This document shows positions 1 through 12,808 of a DNA stretch of 64,000 bases, in pieces. Every line of letters begins with the position of its first letter. Within the stretch, counting starts at the first letter, position 1. The stretch comes from Margaritifera margaritifera (lineage: Eukaryota > Mollusca > Bivalvia > Unionida > Margaritiferidae): assembly GCA_029931535.1 (NCBI GenBank), contig JAQPZY010000628.1, forward strand, positions 218,617 through 282,616, written 5' to 3'. The notes beneath the pieces were generated by a model, which searched no databases, was not told the DNA's origin, and worked only from the letters and a program-made list of their open reading frames with translations. The position numbers were made by a program, and so were the translations under genes.

Positions 1-129
1 CGATTAATAGTTGGTATTTTAACAAGATTAAGACAACAAATAATAATAAAGACAACTAACCTGAATGTTCAATTCAGTGTTTCGAATATGTTCTGACTTG
101 TCCCATTGTTACATACAGGTGATACTGCT

Positions 130-333
130 ATGTCAACGGATGTCGTACACTCCAGAATGACTAATGCCGATATGGTGCTTGCAGTATGTGCAAATAATGA
201 AATGCTCTCCCTTGCTGCTGTGCTTCACAAAGTCAAACTCTGTCAACCAGGAGTTCTGAAATTTAGTTTTGCTGGGCTTTGCTCGCTTCGCTGATGGCTC
301 GTTGTTTCCTGAATCACAGTTGCGTTTTGACAT
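130..333 (-). pseudogene. N-terminal zinc-finger fragment, hAT/DUF4371-associated type
   Basis: Reading from an ATG at 333 leftward gives about 67 codons: a basic Lys/Arg/Ser-rich start, then a 'KFQ..W...F' segment and a C-x2-C pair (ICTYC) followed by 'ISHSGVYDIR', where a TGA (130-132) replaces the residue before a His codon. This Cys2-His arrangement, W-F then C-x2-C then H-x-G-x-x-D-I, is the kind found at the N-terminus of hAT-derived proteins with DUF4371. The frame is broken at the predicted zinc-ligand region, and a possible splice donor (gtatgt) follows on the minus strand. Only the first domain is visible; any remainder lies outside the window. I infer a transposase-derived pseudogene or a partial exon. 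The family call is by pattern only. Confidence 0.45.
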
Positions 334-3300
334 TTTGCCTTCAAAAATGAATTACACTTGAACACTGTTGCGACTACTGATATAATCATGTTTGCGTTTT
401 ATATATGGAGTAAATTCCGACTTCAAAAAATCTTGCCGCTGTTCACAAAGCTGCCAATAATCTTTATTCAAGATGGCTTAAACATTCTCATTCAAAACAA
501 CTAGGTGTAATAACTTTTATTCTTCAACATGCATCTATTTGGTTTACCAATAACTTCAAACGAATTGGGTTGTTCCACTTTGTGAACTTTACCTATGCAA
601 ATTAGCCTAATGGGCTACCCCACAGCAGTCTTCAAAGGACTTAACTCATCACCCTAGCTATTTTCAGCCAATTAAGTAATATGTGAAATGTTGGTTGTTT
701 ATACCTGACCGCCTTACCTTTTAATTGCCTCTATGACAATTAACTGTATAAACTGCCCAAAGGATAGTTTTAAATGAGCTCTTAGCAGGACTATTTACGG
801 TATATGCATACTACATGTTACTAGCATATATTGATATTTTTATTTTGGGAAGATTACTGAAGGTCGTGTTTTTCGAAACACGACTGTGTCAGGGGTTTGG
901 GGATGAAAACAATCGTGTTTTTAGCGTGACACCTCGTGTTATGGCAGGTATGCGTTCATTTGACCAAAATTATATCATCCTTACAATTGATTATCTCGAC
1001 AAAATATATGGGTCCCCAATCAGACCAGATATGCAACGTTGTCCTTTATATACTCAAACTAGACGTTTCTGTCAAATTTCAGTTTTTTCAGTTTCTATGA
1101 AAATATAACCTAAATTTACATTTACACCAATACAGATCCATTTTAAATCAACTATCTAGACACACATTTATAAAATATGTGTATGATATTGATATCTGTT
1201 AATTCAAATTCTGTTGTATTTCAAGGTAAAAAGGTTGGGATAATGTGAGAGGTTTTAAAGTATAAAAACCCATGTGAAGTCAGATTCGAAATATATTCAA
1301 CAGTTCAATATTTTATGGTATTAATTTCAGTATTTTGTATTCCACAAACAATATCAACAGATTACCTCAAGATGTTATCAGTACTGTATTATAAGTGTTG
1401 CACACTCACTTTACTAAGGGACTCGACTGTTATTTATTTGGTTTTGATGAAGTATTTATAATTATAAATGGCAGCCAATTGAGATATTGATTTAAATCCA
1501 CAGTTCATAGTCAAACACAATGAATAATGCCTCTGACAAGTATATACATTACTCCATACTTGCAATCCAAAGACTCGGCAGTCAAAGAGGTGTTAATTAC
1601 ACAATAACCTCCCAGCTCTGAGGTCAGGCACACTTTGGAATAAATGGAAACAGTCTGAAGATGTCCATATCCAGTCATTACATTCAAATATATAACTTTC
1701 AACACATTACCCAAAGTTTAAAAAACGGAACTTTATCTGTCCCTCCACCCACCCCTAATATACTGCCAGTGAACATAAGGTTCTAGTTGCAGCAGTAGTT
1801 GCACTGCTACAGTGTAAAGGGGTGTGTATTCTGGCTAGAGTGCCCTTCTCACAACAGGATATTAATTAGGTGTGAATTGGAACAACTCCACAGCTCCAAC
1901 AAATCAATATGCCCCATTGCAAGTATTATAGGGCATAAAATATGATTATCAACAAGTGACATTAACTTAATTTATGCTAAATTTCTGTAGTGGAGAATTT
2001 GTCAGAGAGTATAACATTTTCTTTACCATTTGAGTAGTAGGAAACCCACGCCAGAGATTTCTGAGACGGCAAAAAGCTTGGTTATTATAGCATGCACTTC
2101 TTATATAATGTTAGAAAAATTAAATACTATGGAAAAGTATACAGCATGGAATTCATCATTTGATTATTTTAATATGGGGAGTAAAATCTTTGTATGGCAT
2201 AACCTGGAAAGAAAAATAATTTAAAATGCAGCATATTTTTAAACATGATCATTTTACCCTAATAAAATTAAGAAAACACACAGTGAAAAAATGCATCATA
2301 TTTTTGTTTATTTTGATACTTTTGTCATTATTACTTATAAGTGTTTTATTGCAGTCAATGTGCATTTGAAAGCAATGAAATGTATTGCAGATGCAAATAA
2401 TAATAATATAGAGACACCATAAATGATAAATTTTTACACATTGACCTAATTGTCACATTCCATTCTTATATCACATGGTCTTTATTTCAGGGACACTAAG
2501 CATGGATCAGCTTCCGGAAAAGACGAATTTTGAGACACTCTAACAACAGTAGCTCTCAAAAGATTTAGAGACTTTGTAAACATTTGTCAATGATGAATAA
2601 ATTAAGTTGATATAGTTGAACACTTTATATGGTGATTTTAATAATTTCTCACAATATTATAATACAAGATTTAAAACTCACACTAAGGGCACGAAACATG
2701 GTTCATCAAGGATAAAATACTTGAAGATACTATTCTATTTTTGGGATGTTTTTCTTTTATCATAATAGTATTGTAACAAACTTGTTTAATTGTAATTTTT
2801 TAAAAAAATATTAGATTATCACATAACCATTTTTCAAACTGAAGTGGGAGCTTGAATATGCAGAACCTCAATCCTTGAATATACTGTGTTTGGAACTTCA
2901 AAACTGTTTTGCATCTTTCATAACTAATTTCTCTAGAAGTGCAAGTAATTACAGACATAAGACATAAAGTTACAGGAGAACTTTTTATTTGAAATTTAGT
3001 ATCATTCTTACCATTATCGAAAAAAAAATTTAAAAATTAAATTAGTCAAAATAAGTAAAATATCAAGATTATCTTAAAAGATGATTTCAAATTTGCTGTT
3101 AAAGTATAATTTGTTATTTTATCAGATAGAAAATCCTAGTACTTTGATTTAAATAAGCAAAAATGTAGAGGATTCTGAATTAATTGTGAAATATATCATA
3201 AGAGTATATGCTTCTTGTAAATGTGCACAAATTGTAATAACAAAGAACCAACTCTAAACATCAGTAACGACAGATCCGCATCAAATTTGATAACTCTGTA

Positions 3301-3714
3301 ACCATTTTAAATAGTGTTAATGATGCAATTATCAGCTGTGAGTCACGTTGCTATCAGATATTGAGTAGAAGACTAGATGACTATTATGGCGGGAAGCTGA
3401 TTTTTCCGTCAGAATATTCATTATTGACTTTTTTGAGGATTTACTGATTGAAAAAAAGGGAACTAGTGAAATGGAGATTTGGTTTCATGGTATGTATCTT
3501 CTTTTCATTTCACAACTGATAATGATAGGAATTTCGACAAATGCTTCTGTATGACTCGGTGTTGATTAATGTAAACAAATGTTGTGGTGGTAACGTCATT
3601 GAAAGATACGTTCTCTCGAGAACTAGGAGTTTATTACACTGCGTCAAAATAGGGTAGAGTCAAAATAGCGTGTGGGACGATCGAAAAAGTGGACAATTTT
3701 TTCAAAATTATACT
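334..3714. other. AT-rich intergenic stretch, no gene seen
   Basis: The open frames here are short (the longest, 815-1108 on +, is 97 codons) and show no domain, signal peptide or splice-bounded coding pattern that I recognise. No long repeat was noticed. Confidence 0.5.
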
Positions 3715-3905
3715 AATACAATACTGATTCAACTTTCGTAGTAAACCTACGGAAACACCATCCTATTAAATATTCAATAACCTTACATTTTTAAATTCTC
3801 GTGATCAAACCAATATCTCTCAGTATAGACCCATCCTTGATGATTCTTTTTGGAGATAACCATATGTTTCACGGCATACTTTTTCTATCTTGATGTGTTC
3901 GAAAC
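3715..3905 (+). repeat. Dispersed repeat, copy 1
   Basis: This ~190 bp segment is an imperfect direct copy of 17990-18180. Shared words include 'gattcaactttc..agtaaacc', 'tatcctattaaat.ttcaataac', 'tcatgatcaaacc.atatctctca' and 'tatagacccatccttgatg'. The two copies lie on either side of the virus-like block at 10.7-17.2 kb. It has no coding capacity and the element class is unknown. Confidence 0.7.
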
Positions 3906-5174
3906 GTCTTTCCAGCTCTGCAATTAAAGAATCAGGTGCTATATCAAGTTTGTAAATATACTTACATTTCACAGTTCTTCTTACGAAACCAGTCTATGCC
4001 ACTGCCAAGTCTCTTAACAACTCTAAGTATGACGTCTGTTCCTAGAAATTGGCTAATTACTCGGGCAGGGAAATATTTTCCCAACACCGACTTCCCATAA
4101 TCAAACAACTAATCACTAAAATCTAACGAACCTATAAATGGAGACGTCAATACAAATGGAACATACCCAAATTTATGAAAATAGTAAAGACAGCGAATTT
4201 GCGAACATTGGTAACCTTTTCACAGGCCTAGAATTCAACATAAATTTCTTTGAAGCCAGAAGAACAAGCAGAATTAGAAATTTAATAGTCCTGCTGAATC
4301 ATCACTAGTGCTTCCGAAAAATCAATGTCAGACACATAGCAAGAGTTAATTGCCATCTGACTATTGAAATTATGAAAACTATTAGTCCGACAGGGAAATT
4401 TACCATGCTTGAACTAGCAAACTACGGCTGATTTCAAGCCTTGTTTTATATTCGTGTATACAGGACCTTTCCAGATTTAAATGTCTAGTCATAAATTTAA
4501 TACAGAGATAAGTAGAAATGAGGGTGTCATTGCTTCAGAGAAATAGCATAGCACTAGTCGAGGATGAATACCATGCATTGTTATGTTTACACAAATTTCC
4601 AAGATCTTAGAGAAAAATGTTTAAACTTTTGAGTGCTCGACAATCTTTAAAACAATTCTATAGGTTTATGCCACCACAAAGTAGATTAATTTTTCAGTGT
4701 TGCATTGTTTATATACAAATATTTTAGGCAGACAAGAAACTGTACTTAATGCCAGACATTTACATTAAAAAATATGTACTGTACCCAATGCAATCATTTA
4801 AATTATACTTCATGTATGCTGGAATCAACTTGGTAACCAGAATCGTGGCAGTACCAGTTTCCTACCAATACACTTTCATGCTGTAACCATGCTGGACATC
4901 AATACTGCAAAAAAGAAATGTTTCCAGCATAGTGGTATATATATTTAAAAGTGAATAAGTCCCATGAGTAAGGAAATAATCTATGATTAACATTACAAAC
5001 ACTTGACTTTTTATTTTTAAAATGGAGGATTTGCAATACAGTGGAAGATTATGGCAGAGACTGCATGCACTTACTGTGCCACCGTTTTCCAACTGCTGAG
5101 AATGTACCTTTAACCCGTCTTGTTTTACATATGCACACTTTCTAGAGAACTCGTTATACATGCTCAAGCTCTGC
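3906..5174. other. Intergenic, no gene seen
   Basis: AT-rich sequence without a convincing open frame. The 118-codon minus-strand frame at 4862-5218 runs into the hAT terminus and shows no domain. Confidence 0.5.
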
Positions 5175-6880
5175 CAGGGCTGAGCAGATCCCATAGCCCG
5201 ACGTCCCGGAGTATTCATTTTCGAATTCGGGCAAGAATATTGTCCAAGTCACTAGGCCCGGACAAGTGCTTCTTTCCTATTTTAAAAAAAGTCGGGCAAG
5301 TGCTTATTTTCATGCCATAATCACTTTATCTAACTTTATCAGGCCATTCATGCACTCCAGTCATACTGAAGTCTTGATTCTATCCCTCTCCATGTATTTA
5401 TTTACATCCTGTATCACACCTACCGGTGGTCATTGATGACTGTAGCATGTCGCACATTATGTTACCACTTGACTGCATATTGGGCTAAGCGACAAAATTA
5501 TTGGCCAATCAAAACATTAAAACAAACAAAGCTGGTATGACTAATTAGCAGTGTTTTAAACGGCTTCGTTGTATTGTGTTGACGCAAGCCAGATCCTCGC
5601 GAACTACTCATACTTTGATTTTTATCCAGGAAATCAATCCAAGTAAATTAATGAAAAGCACTTTACCGACATTAATGAACTGATTAAATTGCAGTGATGA
5701 TTCTTAATTCTTTAATCTTTAATTGATTATACAGAGGATTAAGTTCCACGTCTGATATTGCGATTGAAGCTAAACAATTACGCTAATTAAAGAACTGTCT
5801 CAGTTCATATTAGAAGCACAAACTGTGTGTTACGGTCACTTTAGAAGTAGTTGTCAAGCAAGCTGATATTTAATATTTGGATAAAGCTAGTTTACAAAAT
5901 TATTTTAGCAAGGAAGTTAATAAGGAAGATTTAGAGAAGAAACATTCATGTGAAAGCGGAGGAGTAAAAACACAAGACAGCCACTGAATGTGAGGTAACT
6001 ATTTCTCCAAAGAGACATAATCCAGTCTATGTGGCAAAAAAAAAAAAAAAAAAAAAAAAGAAAAGAAAAAAAAGTAAAATATGACACTACTAATAGATTG
6101 AGTAATTTTCAGTCTCATTGGGTTGATAGCTATCTCTGGCTTGAATTAATTCGGTTATTGCAAACAATATACCAAACTGGCACAGGTAGGACAGACAAAT
6201 TCAGGATTGAACCAATCAAGTTTCGTGACCGTTTTGTACCTCACAAGGTCTATGCATGACACTAGCCAGCATGTGTGGAAAATCCCTGTTAGATTTGCTA
6301 ATACTACATTTAGAAAGCACATTTCAAAATTAATGATACTGAACTAACATAAAAAAGAGAGCTCTCATGAACACAACCTACAGCCTAGCCCATTACGGAA
6401 AACCATTTTTGATATGGCAATGCTGTGAGCACTCCAAGAGAAGAACGGTGTTGAACTTGGTGCTAATTATAAGAACATATTCAGAGCAAGAGACTTCCTT
6501 CTATCAATCAATCAAGTCTTGAGAGAAGTTAGGGAAAGCCTGAATTCGAACATGTTCGTTTCCATTCTTGCTCATGGTAATACTGATGTTACCGTATCGG
6601 AGCAGGAAATAGTGCACATACCTGGACAATGGAAAACTGAAAACCTCTGACATAACAAAATGAATAATATCAACCTACGTTTTTGAAAAATTAAATTCTT
6701 TTAAGAAATACATATGTTGTACATTATTTCATTGTTCTTTCTATGGATTAAAGTGGATACATCTCATCAAATCTTGACAAGTGATTTAAATTTGGGACAA
6801 GTGAAAAGGTAGGTGGGACAAATACATTTTCTGAAAAACTTGTCCTGGACAAGTGGATGAGAAAATATTGCTCGGCCCTG
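5175..6880 (+). mobile_element. Decayed hAT-superfamily DNA transposon with matching termini
   Basis: The left end begins CAGGGCTGAGCA and the right end, read on the minus strand from 6880, begins CAGGGCCGAGCA, so 11 of 12 terminal bases match as an inverted repeat. CAGGG-type ends are typical of hAT elements. Subterminal 'GGACAAGT/GGGCAAGT' words cluster near both ends (about 5266 and 5293; 6775, 6795 and 6847), as hAT transposase binding sites often do. Internally, 6110-6655 encodes a TTF-type zinc-finger start and a DUF4371-like segment. A 26-base A tract at 6034-6059 interrupts the body. The flanking 8-mers (agctctgc and tttcctca) do not match, so no target duplication survives. At 1.7 kb it is shorter than an autonomous element and the frame is broken, so it should be inactive. 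Confidence 0.65.
6110..6655 (+). pseudogene. hAT-derived transposase relic (TTF zinc finger + DUF4371-like)
   Basis: The first part reads 'FQSHWVDSYLWLE', matching the start of a TTF-type zinc finger, where an F-x2-x-W...Y-x-W-L pattern precedes the metal ligands. Stops follow. From about 6400 a second frame is open for ~80 codons apart from one TGA (about 6424). It includes 'NGVELGANYKN', then 'RARDFLLSINQVLREVRESLN' and 'FVSILAHGNTDVTVSEQEIV', which has the shape of DUF4371, where a catalytic-core-like 'hhs-h-D-G-s-s-D' segment occurs. Here His replaces the expected acidic residue (LAHGNTD), suggesting loss of function. The C-terminal hAT dimerisation domain is missing. This is a KIAA1586/ZMYM-like hAT relic inside the CAGGG-bounded element. 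Confidence 0.6.
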
Positions 6881-8414
6881 TTTCCTCACTATTAATCACT
6901 GCAGACCTCTAAAATCTATGAATAACTAAAAGGAAACAAAGTGGAAGGAATGAACACAAATTCATAATTGTTTCAGACTATATTTATCATAATTACTTGA
7001 AACAGCATTATCAAAGTTAAACATTCTTTCAGATAGTTGTGCAATACATCAGTAGTTTCTATCGTAACATTCAACACTTTGCTAAAATTAAACCTATCAA
7101 TAGAGTTCCATGATGTACTGATATGCTGTTCGATTTCTTTTGTAATATAACTTCGTTCAGAAAACATTTAATTAGCTATGACATTGTGCCTTTTCTAAAT
7201 GAAGCATGCAGCTTTCCTTGCATAATTGTTGCACACAGAGCAAATACAGGAGACTTGGTGGGTATATAATCTGGATCATATGAAATTAATTCTTAAGGAA
7301 TAATTTCATAAATTCAGGGTGATCTACAGAAAGGCAAGCTCTTCAGTATAAGGAATCTCTCAAGCCATTTCCTTCAGTATGAAGGAAAATCTTCACATTT
7401 TTTTTCTTATGGCTTTAGACACTTTTGTTTAATTCATTTCAGTATAGATATCAATTGGGGGGAGGGCGTCAGATGGTTAGGTTCACCCTCCCCTTCTGTT
7501 AAAATTGTATACTTTTATGTGGAAAAACAGGAATGTTAGCTATTTGAAGCACGCTGATCCACCTCTTCTCAACAAATCCTCTCAGAATAAAATCCTACAT
7601 TCTCCCCTGCTTCTTGTATAGTACAGATATCATCCAACAAAGTAGATTACAAAAACACATTCTATGTCACCTGGACAACAAATTTGAATATTTACCTATT
7701 TCGCAAAACAACGTAAGCATTATATTTAGTTCAACATTCCAAAATCACTTCACAAGTCTTAGAAACATCTCTAAGTGTTATTCATTACCATCCTTTGAAG
7801 AGATCCTAAATTTTAATTATACCATACAGTTTGAAAGGGCCGCGACATCATATCCGTCAAACATTAAGTACTTTACATCCTACTTTTTTTTTAAAAGCAA
7901 CGAAATTACTCATTTTATTTCTTAAGACCTTTGAAATAGAATCAGTACCATTTTTCTTTTAAAAATGAAAACAAATATAAAAATTAGAAGCATACCTACA
8001 TGTACACGACCTCTGAACTTGCCTCAGCTAAAGTTCACTTCATGAGCGTAATTGTGGAATTTGATATGTGAGAAGAAAAAAAAATACTTAAGAAAAAAGC
8101 GGGAATGCGATTGATAAGCTTGCTGTTAATTTGGTCATCTTGCCATCCTATTGTCTATAATTGACAACATTGCATCGATAACCGCAGTTTGGCAAGCGCA
8201 GCAATAAAAAATAATGATCTACAAAACTATCGTATCAAAATGATGTGGAGCAAGATTATACGGTCATCTTATTTGATGTATTAAATCGTGTGGGCAAAAT
8301 TGCAGACTCTTAAACGGGAAAAATGCAATACAATCTTGATTTTATTCGCCAACATGATAACCCCATGATTTTCCTATGAATAAAACTGTTAATGTTTTCA
8401 TCATTTGGCAGCAG
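6881..8414. other. Intergenic, no convincing gene
   Basis: A 103-codon + frame at 7614-7925 (Asn/Ser/Phe-rich, no signal peptide, no recognised domain) is the only sizeable frame, and I do not support it as a gene. A G/C-rich hairpin sits at 7459-7493. Confidence 0.45.
7459..7493. other. Perfect 8-bp GC stem hairpin
   Basis: GGGGAGGG (7459-7466) and CCCTCCCC (7486-7493) form a perfect 8-bp stem with a 19-base loop, in otherwise AT-rich DNA. The left arm is preceded by two more G. It could be a transposon-end remnant or a structured site. Function unknown. Confidence 0.5.

Positions 8415-8460
<46 letters not shown>
8415..8460. repeat. (AAT)n microsatellite
   Basis: About 15 uninterrupted AAT/ATA units followed by 'aac' variants. 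The open frames across it (poly-Asn, poly-Ile, poly-Leu) are artefacts of the repeat. Confidence 0.95.
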
Positions 8461-8461
<1 letters not shown>

Positions 8462-8691
8462 CGTAATAATAACAACAACAACACTAACAGTAACAACAAC
8501 AGGGACACGTATAACATGTCTAAAATGTGTAGTAACAAAAGAAAAGATAAAGTAGAATGGAATTTTATACATAATGATTTATTTGTTCTCCTTTGGGAAA
8601 AAATACTCATTATGTAAGCATTGTTATTGTATAATACAGGAAATAAAATCACATTCATTTACTTTTTTCTAATCTATGAATAAGGGAGTTG

Positions 8692-10591
<1,900 letters not shown>

Positions 10592-10617
10592 TTAAGCCGC
10601 TTAACCCCACAAAAAAA
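10592..10617 (+). repeat. SINE 3'-tail-like fragment at the left edge of the virus-like block
   Basis: The sequence 'taagccgcttaaccccac' followed by A7 resembles the tail of the tRNA-derived SINE at 23951-24146 ('cagtgccgttaaaccccac' followed by A5). It lies about 70 bp before the first open frame of the Polinton-like block. No SINE head is seen upstream, so it may be a truncated insertion or chance similarity. Confidence 0.4.
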
Positions 10618-10687
10618 GCTTGATTCACCAGAAAATGATGCGTTAAAAATCGCAACCCCGTGGCTTCACAGAGGTGCCCGTACAAGC

Positions 10688-11128
10688 ATGAACCGTGAAG
10701 ACACTAAGGTTATCGATGATGAAATCGATAGAGTTTTCGCAAAGATTCCCGAGACATTGGAAGAATACACCAACGCAGGTTCAGGATGGCTTCTTTCCAG
10801 ATGCGTGAGAGTTGAACTTCATATTTCCCCGTACAACTGTTCCATGGGTCAATTTATATTCAAAATCCAAGGTATGAATCGACAACAACAACCACACGTG
10901 TACAAGTCGGAGATGCCAACAAATCCTCGTATCTTTACCGAAGAAGCTCGTTCCGCTCTCAACATACCCTCCAACTCGGAACAGTTCGTGTTGTAACCAA
11001 CAAAGAAGAAAAATGATGCATACGTAGACGGTGAATGATCCAAGTTTGTGTACAGGGAGATTGCTGGAAAATCAAGAGCCACCGATGGGAAGTGGAATCT
11101 TGTCAACAGCGCGCGCAAGGAAAATTAA
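10688..11128 (+). pseudogene. Uncharacterised first gene of the Polinton-like block, two in-frame stops
   Basis: One frame (ATG 10688) runs 146 codons to a TAA at 11126-11128, with TAA at 10994-10996 and TGA at 11036-11038 in between. The first 102 codons are acidic-helical at the start (residues 1-28), then 'AGSGWLLSRCVRVELHIS' (~residues 31-48), then a Gln/Pro-rich stretch. The second half is basic and continues past both stops. A GSGW tetrapeptide followed by alternating hydrophobics occurs in proteins encoded by many Polinton-type elements, which is weak support for homology. It has no membrane segment. Its position at the 5' end of the block and shared orientation suggest it belongs to the element. 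Function unknown. Confidence 0.45.
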
Positions 11129-11170
11129 ATTCGGAAACCGCAAAAAGGTGAGCAGTTGTGGAAAACATAT

Positions 11171-11659
11171 ATGATGAAATACTACACACCAGAATACTTT
11201 CCGACTCGTCCACCCGAATCACTTACACCTGGACCCGCATTTCCACACATAGCTGTTTACCAAGGACTCGAACGCTTATTTCGACTTTCGCCCGAATACG
11301 AATACGAACGTCCAACCGAACCCGAATCCCCATACGAACGTCCACACGAACACGAAACCGAACCTGAACACAAACTCCTACCTCCACTTAAACCCACGTT
11401 ACAAAATGAAGAAGTTGTCAGGCTAAACGTCGCAGTCCGCAAGTACAATCTGAATAAGAGCAACTACCTGTTGAAGCAACAGGTTAATGACCTCGTGCGC
11501 AGGTTGGAAACACTCGTGTGGTCAGTTTGTTCCGGCAACAACGCGCGAGAAGTCATCAAAGAGGCCGCATCGATTTTGTCAGCGGTTGCTAACCATCCAC
11601 ATTATGGACGCGGAGGCATTCCGCGCCCTCATGCACGAACTAATTTAAGACATCGATGA
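11171..11659 (+). CDS. Pro/Glu-rich then helical protein of the Polinton-like block
   Basis: This 163-codon frame is uninterrupted, the longest intact one in the block. ATG codons at 11171 and 11174 are the first in frame. The first ~75 residues are rich in Pro, Glu, Tyr and Arg with imperfect repeats of an (E/T)-P-E-x-E-Y-E-R-P type (11290-11370), suggesting a disordered, low-complexity region. Residues from ~85 on are helical ('LNKSNYLLKQQVNDLVRRLE'), compatible with a short coiled coil, ending in a basic tail. No enzyme motif is seen. The next small frame starts inside its 3' end (11604), a compact virus-like arrangement. I do not recognise the family. It may be a structural or accessory virion protein. 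Confidence 0.5.
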   Translation: MMKYYTPEYFPTRPPESLTPGPAFPHIAVYQGLERLFRLSPEYEYERPTEPESPYERPHEHETEPEHKLLPPLKPTLQNEEVVRLNVAVRKYNLNKSNYLLKQQVNDLVRRLETLVWSVCSGNNAREVIKEAASILSAVANHPHYGRGGIPRPHARTNLRHR

Positions 11660-11687
11660 TGTATGCAACACCAATCGTGAGTTGTGA
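11604..11687 (+). pseudogene. Short overlapping frame start, interrupted
   Basis: ATG at 11604 in a frame overlapping the end of the previous gene opens 14 codons ('MDAEAFRALMHELI'), stops at TAA 11646-11648, continues acidic for 12 more codons and stops at TGA 11685-11687. The amphipathic start looks like a genuine N-terminus rather than noise. It could be the start of the following decayed gene. Low certainty. Confidence 0.25.
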
Positions 11688-11730
11688 GGCTCTTTCCATT
11701 GAAACACTTTGAGTTTCACTTGAAATCAAT

Positions 11731-12530
11731 ATCTCGATTCAGCATATCGTTGCAAATGCAACCCCAAGCGTCACCTCTATGATCACGTTTTCGTCAACGA
11801 AACCGGAATTCTACGTGGTTTTCCCGACGCCAATCACTGCGTGAAAATCCCGCACACTTGAGATCACACTAGCGGCATTGCGTATTTATTACTAATATTC
11901 GATCGCGTCTCCATGAAAATAACTCTCTCGTGTTTTCGTTGGATTATTGTGCAACCTGGAATGTTATTGAACTTTCCACGTGCGCGTACGAGATTGAATC
12001 GATGAATGATGAGATCTAACGAAGGATCACATTGGTTAATAAACAAGATTTTAAAGTCAGCGTGCGCGTGCACGAGCCCACACTCAGTTCTGCCATCTGA
12101 ATCGAATATCCGGAAGACGAAGTTGACATCGCACAGTCGTCGCTGAGAACGGTTCTCGGTTGGCCTGAAGATATTAATGAAATTCCTGCGGACCAACGAA
12201 TTTTGCGTGCGGGATCCGGAGGGTCTGAATACCATATCGCGCCAGAAATTGGCACGATCACCTCGACGATTCAGATCAATCTAAATTGTCAAGCCGTCAG
12301 TGGCTTTTACCGAGCGGACTTTTGCAAGTTTATCAAGTATTGCGTCGCAGGGTTACGTATTGTTTGGGTTCAATTACTCCCACAACACCCGTATATCTTC
12401 CATGTAACAATATCTCCACTCACGCTCGTACAGTGTTCCCTCGTGGACCAGGTTATGCACGCGTAGGATCTCTGCGGAGAGACCTCGACGATACAACTGT
12501 ACATTATAGATCGTCTTGATATTTAATAAA
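11731..12530 (+). pseudogene. Heavily decayed gene, candidate minor capsid (penton-like) protein
   Basis: No single frame is open throughout. Frame 1 is open from 11731 to about 11840 ('TSMITFSSTKPEFYVVF'). A different frame is open from about 12020, has TGA at 12098-12100 and then runs about 120 codons to 12466, containing an acidic stretch ('IEYPEDEVDIAQSSL') and 'RAGSGGSEYHIAPEIGTIT'. The last part (12286-12519) reads in yet another frame. Its place just upstream of the small basic gene and the major capsid gene, and its beta-rich composition, make a minor capsid/penton protein the likeliest identity, but I see no diagnostic motif. A long minus-strand frame (11864-12235) is probably a shadow. 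Confidence 0.35.
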
Positions 12531-12806
12531 ATGACAATCATTCGCGTACGGGTAACACCTGTGCGTGTTCTCAAACGCGAGAAGACCCGTTTACGCGACA
12601 TATCACGGAAATGGCTTCGGTGATGTTGTCCGGAGATTATTCACGGGAACAATAAAGGTGCTCGCGGTTTTGGACTCGCGGGCTGCACCAATTGCTAAAG
12701 AATTTGCAATGCGGGTCGTTGACGGCATCAAAATCTGGCAATGGGAAACTGATTCGGAAAGCGGAGCGTTCTGAAAAGGTATTAGACAAAACCGATAATG
12801 TATCAA
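12531..12806 (+). pseudogene. Small Gly/Phe-rich then basic protein, frameshifted
   Basis: An ATG at 12531 starts a short basic frame. The informative part, in another frame from about 12565, reads 'YHGNGFGDVVRRLFTGTIKV' followed by an amphipathic helix ('APIAKEFAMRVVDGIK') to a TGA at 12772-12774. A third frame then continues with a Lys/Arg/Glu-rich tail ending just before the capsid ATG at 12809. A Gly-x-Gly-hydrophobic head, amphipathic helix and basic tail is a layout seen in small proteins encoded directly upstream of the major capsid gene in many Polinton-type elements. By layout it may play a capsid-cement or membrane-active role, but that is inference. Two frame changes mean it is not functional. 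Confidence 0.4.
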
Positions 12807-12808
12807 CG

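Noticed and set aside
8342..8658. Three overlapping open frames (poly-Asn, poly-Ile, poly-Leu)
   Set aside because: They are translations of the (AAT)n microsatellite in different frames and strands.
11864..12235. 123-codon minus-strand gene inside the virus-like block
   Set aside because: It is opposite to all supported genes and antisense to open + frames with better composition, so most likely a shadow.
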